In this document: positions 40,722-45,063 of the stretch, in pieces
How the letters are laid out: each line of letters opens with the position of its first letter
Numbering within the stretch: position 1 is the stretch's first letter
Assembly: GCA_964400105.1 (NCBI GenBank)
Contig: CAYNTG010000011.1
Coordinates: 1-45,063 of the forward strand
DNA: 45,063 nt
Direction of reading: 5' to 3'
Source of the DNA: CAYNTG01 sp964400105
GTDB lineage: Bacteria > UBP14 > UBA6098
The notes under the pieces: model-generated
What the model was told of the DNA's origin: nothing
Seen by the model: the letters and a program-made list of their open reading frames with translations, nothing else
Databases searched by the model: none
Translations under genes and position numbers: made by a program

Positions 40722-43700
40722 GTGAGAATAATAACCACCGCTGTGTTTTTGTGTCTTTTTTTATCTATCGCATTTGCATTCGATACGAGAGTGGATAACA
40801 CTATCGGTTTGAAGGTAGCTTCATCCTCTTCGGGCGGTATCTCGTTCGAGTTGAGTGGGATCGAATCGGCCTTCAAGGTTGTGGAGACCGGGCGAGATGG
40901 CTTTTTGCGGATTGAATTGCCCGGATCATATCCGTCGAGGAGAGTCGGCGCACCGGAGATGCCGGTCTATCGGGCTTTGGTGCAGATTCCATTTGGGGCG
41001 GAGCCGGAAATAATTATTAATAAACTGGTTTTGAAAGAGCAAAACCTGTCCGATTTCGATGTGGCCGGTCGAATCGCACCACGGATGGGGCCATGGGTCA
41101 AACTTCCCGGATACGAACCGCCGTTCGAGATGGACGAGACGGTCTATTCGAGCGATGCGTATCGATTTGCATCCCGCGTCGAAATAATCGACATAACGAC
41201 GGCGCGATCCTACCGATTGGCGCTTATCGAGGTGGTGCCGATCGATTACAATCCGGTGCGAAACACCCTTTCGATAGTCGATGAACTCGAATTCGAGGTC
41301 GTGTTCCGGGGTGGCGATTTGGCCATTACGCAAGAGGTGAAAAGCCGTTACGGCAATCGATACTACGATGCGGTGGTCGAACCATCGCTCGCGAACCCCG
41401 ATGCCTTTTCGGTTGCGCCGAAATGGCTTCCGCCTACTACCCAACTCGGTTATCTGATAGTCGCTGCGGACGCCTATATCGACACGGCGATGATTCTGGC
41501 CGATTGGAAATTTTTAAAGGGATATTCCGTTAAGATTCGGACAGTTAGCGAGCTTGGCGGAACGGCGAATTCTATTCGCGACTGGATTATCGCGGATTAC
41601 GATAGCGCCGCCGTGGCTCCGGTTTTCGTCCTTTTGGTGGGCGACTTTGACGAGGTTCCGTCATTCGAGGGTAACGAATCCGAGTCGGAGACGGATACGC
41701 CTTATGGCGATATGGATGCCACGGGCTATATACCGGAGCTTTTCGTCGGAAGGATTTCCCCGGAAAACCCCTCACAGCTTGCCGACTTTATCCGCCGGAA
41801 CATCGCATATGAGAAGTTCGATTTTCCGACGGCGCACATGGATTTCGCAAACAAGGCGACCTTTTTGGGATCCGACGACGGAAGCTGGTGGGAGCTTGCC
41901 GAATCGACACAGCGCTACGTTATCGGTGAGCATTTTGCTCCTGCGGGACTTGACTGCGACAGCATTTGGGCGCACAGCGATCCGTCGTCCGGCGACAATT
42001 CGAGAACTGCCGCCGAGGACGGGCGAACGATACTCAGCTATACCGGTCACGGAGGTTATTATAGCTGGAGTGCACCGAGCTGGTCTGCGGACGATGTCCG
42101 CGACCTCGGCAATGAATTTGAGTATCCGTTCGTGATCTCGAACGCGTGCATCACAGGGACGTTCCACCTCGCCGAGTGCTTCGGCGAGACATGGATGCGC
42201 CAGGAGGATGCCGGCGCGATAGGCTTTATCGGGGCTTCCAACAATTCCTATTGGGACGAGGACGATATTATGGAGCGGGTGATGTTCGACGACGTTTTCG
42301 AGGCCGACTATCGATTCGCCGGAGGGATGCTGAATCGCGGATTGCTGGGGGTTTATATCGCCTATCCGAGCAACTCCGAATACTATTACGACGAATATAA
42401 TCTTCTCGGCGATCCGTCGCTCGCGATTTGGTTCGGCGATCCTTCAGAGTTAGTAGCGGTTTATCCGCCGACCCTATCCGTCGGCGGCGTGGTTTCCGTG
42501 AATGTAACCTCTGGCGGCGCTGTTGTCGATAGCGCAATGGTTTGCGCGACGAATGGATCGACGGTGCACTCGGTTGGATACACCGACGCATTTGGAAATA
42601 TCGATCTTAGCGTTGTCGGTGCCGGAATGGACGATACGATATTTATCACCGTGTCGGTTTACGACATGGTTCCGCATGTCGGTTTCGCAATAATCGGAAG
42701 CGGCGGGCCGTGGTTGATGATGGACTCGATCTCTATCGACGATTCCGCGGGCGACGGCGACGGTGCGGCGGATATCGGCGAGAGTATCGGGCTTACGGTT
42801 TGGCTTCGAAATATCGGCGGCGAGGATGCTGCTTCGGTGGTTGGATTGCTTCGGAGCGACGAAATTGCGGTTGGCATCGTCGATTCGACCGGGAATTTCG
42901 GCACGATCGTCGAGGGTGGAAGAGGGGCGAATGTTCCACCCTTCGCTTTCGACCTGAGCAGCGCTATCTCCGACGGCGAGGTTATGGATTTCATGATTTT
43001 TGCGGAGGATGCCGTCGATTCGAGTTGGGACATTCCGGTGGGGGTCATTGTCAACGCACCGGATATGTGTCTTGCATCTCATGAGTTGTCGGATTCTATC
43101 GGCGGCGACGGCGATGGCTTTTTCGAGCCGGGGGAAACGGCGCGGCTTTCGGTGGATATATTCAACGACGGCGGTGAGACGGCTCGATTTATTACCGTAT
43201 CTTTGTCTGTCGAGACGAACCCGCATGTCGTCGTCGGTGTGGCATCGAGCGGGATCGATTCGATCCTGCCCGGCGGGACGAGGACAAATTCTCCGTCATT
43301 CGAGCTTTCCGCCGATGCTTCGTGCCCGACGCCGTATATGATCGAGGCATATATTACCGCTCAGGATTTTCGCGGGCCTTCGTGCGTGGATACGATTATC
43401 CTAACCGTCGGAACGGCCGGCCTTTATGACGATTGCGAGAGTGGGATTGGTGGTTGGGTCTCCGGCGGCGTATGGCATATCTCGGATCACCGATTCGCAA
43501 GTCCCGGCCATAGCTGGTATTCGGGTGTCGAGGACTATTTTTTATATACCGATTCGCTGGATGCCGAGCTTATTTCGCCTGTTGTTTCCACACCGGTGGA
43601 TGCCGTGTTGACTTTCTCGCACTATTTTAATACGGAATATGAATACGATCCTTGTTATGTCTCTTATTCGACCGACGGCGGCGGAAGCTGGAGCGAAATC

Positions 43701-45011
43701 GGCGAGTTCAGTGGGCCTTCGGGCATGTGGCAATTGGCGCGGTTCGATCTTTCATCCGTATTGGCTCCGGGGACGCCGGTGATGTTGAAATTCACGTTGT
43801 CGGCGGATGTATATTGCGGCGGCGAGGGTTGGTATATCGACGATATATCGTTTTCGAGTCCGTCTGTGGCGAATGTTGGAGCCGGTGGTGTCGAACCCTT
43901 CGCCGGAAACGGTTCGACGGATTTCCGGTTTGTCGTAACATGCCGTGCACAGGATGGCGTCGTGCCTTCTGCGGCGCGGGTCGTTATCGATGGGACCGTG
44001 CACAATCTCACACTTGCGGACGGTTCGTTGGCGACCGGTGCCCTTTTCGATTACAACACAACGCTTGCTCCGGGCGACTATTCCTATCACTATGAATTTA
44101 TCTTTGGAGGCGTCACGGTTCGTTTTCCCGATAGCGGGGAGATAGCCGGGCCGTTTGTTTCGAGCGGATTATATACACTCGATGTCGGTTCATCCGAAAG
44201 CGGGATAACCCACTACGGCTACGGCCCGATGGACGATTGGGAATATGGCGCGCCATCGACCGGGCCTTCGTCGGTGCCGATCGGAACGAACTGCTGGGCC
44301 ACGAATCTCGATGGCAATTACAGCGACAGCTCGAGGTCCCGCCTTGTGCTTCCGCCGATGAGTCTCGCCGGACTCGACGGCGCGTTTCTCTGCTTCTATC
44401 ATTGGTATAGGTTCCAATCCGCGACCGGTTTTTCATTCCACGATGGCGGGAATATCAAGATCGCCGTCGATGGCAGCGCCGACACGTTTCTCGTTCATCC
44501 TCAGTTTGGTTACGACGGAAACGCCTCGCAATATAACCATTTCGTCGATTGGGAAAATGTCTATGGCGGAAACGACAACGGCAATTTCTGGCAGTTCGAG
44601 GCTATCGATCTTTCGCCCTGGGTCGGACACAGCGTTACCGTGTCATTCGATTTCGGATCGAGTTCGCGTAATGTCGAGGCTGGATGGTTTATCAACAATA
44701 TCTATCTTTTCGAGAGTGAATCCCACGGAATCGGCGCGTCTTCGGGCAAACTCCCAGAAGCACTTTCGATAAAAACCTCACCGAATCCGTTCAACGCCGC
44801 GATGCGAATAGAGATCGATGCGCCCTCGGACGAGACATCACTTTATGTTTTCGATATCTCCGGTCGGCGTGTCGATGAGCTTTCCGACCGGATCGAGCGC
44901 GGTAAAAACACGTTGCTCTGGGAACCACAAGACCTGCCGTCGGGCATTTACTTCATCCGTGTCGTTTGCGACGATGTTTCGACGACCGAGCCGGTGATCC
45001 TGCTGAAATAG
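40722..45011 (+). CDS. Peptidase C25 (gingipain-type) with T9SS C-terminal domain
   Basis: A secreted 1429-residue cysteine protease. GTG start with AAGGAG upstream; signal peptide (TTAVFLCLFLSIAFAF), a gingipain-type propeptide (about 25-230), then the C25 catalytic domain (about 240-575). The catalytic His443 is in SYTGHGGYYSW and Cys476 in VISNACITGTF; their spacing of 33 equals that of RgpB His440/Cys473 as I recall it. C-terminal to this come an Ig-like module, two CARDB-like acidic repeats (about 670 and 795, with GDGDGAADIGE and GDGDGFFEPGE), two jelly-roll (MAM/LamG-like) domains (about 900-1050 and 1165-1340) and a Por-type sorting tail (SPNPFNAAMRIEI, SLYVFDISGRRVDEL, LPSGIYFIRV). 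It is probably exported by T9SS. A PorU-like role is possible but the tail favours a secreted protease. No T9SS machinery gene is in the window. Confidence 0.88.
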   Translation: MRIITTAVFLCLFLSIAFAFDTRVDNTIGLKVASSSSGGISFELSGIESAFKVVETGRDGFLRIELPGSYPSRRVGAPEMPVYRALVQIPFGAEPEIIINKLVLKEQNLSDFDVAGRIAPRMGPWVKLPGYEPPFEMDETVYSSDAYRFASRVEIIDITTARSYRLALIEVVPIDYNPVRNTLSIVDELEFEVVFRGGDLAITQEVKSRYGNRYYDAVVEPSLANPDAFSVAPKWLPPTTQLGYLIVAADAYIDTAMILADWKFLKGYSVKIRTVSELGGTANSIRDWIIADYDSAAVAPVFVLLVGDFDEVPSFEGNESESETDTPYGDMDATGYIPELFVGRISPENPSQLADFIRRNIAYEKFDFPTAHMDFANKATFLGSDDGSWWELAESTQRYVIGEHFAPAGLDCDSIWAHSDPSSGDNSRTAAEDGRTILSYTGHGGYYSWSAPSWSADDVRDLGNEFEYPFVISNACITGTFHLAECFGETWMRQEDAGAIGFIGASNNSYWDEDDIMERVMFDDVFEADYRFAGGMLNRGLLGVYIAYPSNSEYYYDEYNLLGDPSLAIWFGDPSELVAVYPPTLSVGGVVSVNVTSGGAVVDSAMVCATNGSTVHSVGYTDAFGNIDLSVVGAGMDDTIFITVSVYDMVPHVGFAIIGSGGPWLMMDSISIDDSAGDGDGAADIGESIGLTVWLRNIGGEDAASVVGLLRSDEIAVGIVDSTGNFGTIVEGGRGANVPPFAFDLSSAISDGEVMDFMIFAEDAVDSSWDIPVGVIVNAPDMCLASHELSDSIGGDGDGFFEPGETARLSVDIFNDGGETARFITVSLSVETNPHVVVGVASSGIDSILPGGTRTNSPSFELSADASCPTPYMIEAYITAQDFRGPSCVDTIILTVGTAGLYDDCESGIGGWVSGGVWHISDHRFASPGHSWYSGVEDYFLYTDSLDAELISPVVSTPVDAVLTFSHYFNTEYEYDPCYVSYSTDGGGSWSEIGEFSGPSGMWQLARFDLSSVLAPGTPVMLKFTLSADVYCGGEGWYIDDISFSSPSVANVGAGGVEPFAGNGSTDFRFVVTCRAQDGVVPSAARVVIDGTVHNLTLADGSLATGALFDYNTTLAPGDYSYHYEFIFGGVTVRFPDSGEIAGPFVSSGLYTLDVGSSESGITHYGYGPMDDWEYGAPSTGPSSVPIGTNCWATNLDGNYSDSSRSRLVLPPMSLAGLDGAFLCFYHWYRFQSATGFSFHDGGNIKIAVDGSADTFLVHPQFGYDGNASQYNHFVDWENVYGGNDNGNFWQFEAIDLSPWVGHSVTVSFDFGSSSRNVEAGWFINNIYLFESESHGIGASSGKLPEALSIKTSPNPFNAAMRIEIDAPSDETSLYVFDISGRRVDELSDRIERGKNTLLWEPQDLPSGIYFIRVVCDDVSTTEPVILLK

Positions 45012-45063
45012 GGGCTGTTCGCGAACGACCTTACAACCGCGCCAAACGCATAACCAAACCCGG

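Noticed and set aside
1..45063. CRISPR arrays, tRNA and rRNA genes, integrases
   Set aside because: None found on reading the window: no evenly spaced direct repeats, no cloverleaf and no transposase or integrase coding sequence.

Overview
This window is about 45 kb of a Gram-negative bacterial chromosome, probably a metagenomic scaffold because it holds two 100-base runs of N (2079-2178 and 13414-13513). Two proteins end in a Por-type C-terminal sorting domain (LVIVD repeat protein, C25 gingipain-type protease). Together with an FlgD-like Ig domain on an outer-membrane barrel and a TonB-dependent receptor with a carboxypeptidase-regulatory-like N-domain, these point to the Fibrobacteres-Chlorobi-Bacteroidetes (FCB) side of the tree or an allied candidate phylum (WOR-3/Zixibacteria-like lineages are my guess). 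The phylum cannot be fixed from the sequence alone.

Layout. 1-554: a terminator, a truncated GyrI-like gene remnant and two copies of a GTAG...CTAC-ended repeat. 555-1856: citrate synthase (minus). 2312-4436: promoter, CIRCE operator and groES-groEL with an intrinsic terminator. 4446-7570: hrcA-grpE-dnaJ and a small membrane protein. 7604-11924: a strong internal promoter, then DUF177-rpmF-plsX-fabH-fabD and a coupled outer-membrane protein. 11958-15734: lipoprotein, a gap-truncated exported protein and a TonB receptor. 15956-18431 (minus): thiL and a sodium-dependent symporter. 18647-20717 (minus): a RodZ-like protein and a signal-peptidase-like protein without the catalytic Ser/Lys. 21042-22997 (minus): maf, dtd and a UbiA prenyltransferase. 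23215-31932: a packed plus-strand run of recG, a GGDEF-AAA-HEAT protein, DUF366, DUF1844, pcm, a small membrane protein and the LVIVD/T9SS protein. 31933-32350: a cluster of repeats with a T9SS-tail fragment. 32351-38682: a three-gene surface module (beta-barrel, TPR, 1087-residue Ig-like/DUF2135 protein). 38830-40413 (minus): a GT-C-type membrane glycosyltransferase. 40722-45011: a C25 cysteine protease with a T9SS tail.

How it fits together. The left half is housekeeping: HrcA should repress groESL through CIRCE, and rpmF-plsX-fabHD is the common ribosome/phospholipid cluster. The right half is mostly envelope and export. The least expected items are the signal peptidase homologue with His in place of both catalytic residues, the GGDEF-ATPase-HEAT signalling protein in a conserved-hypothetical operon, the three-gene surface module, and a repeat family that has entered coding sequence in frame inside a secretion tail.
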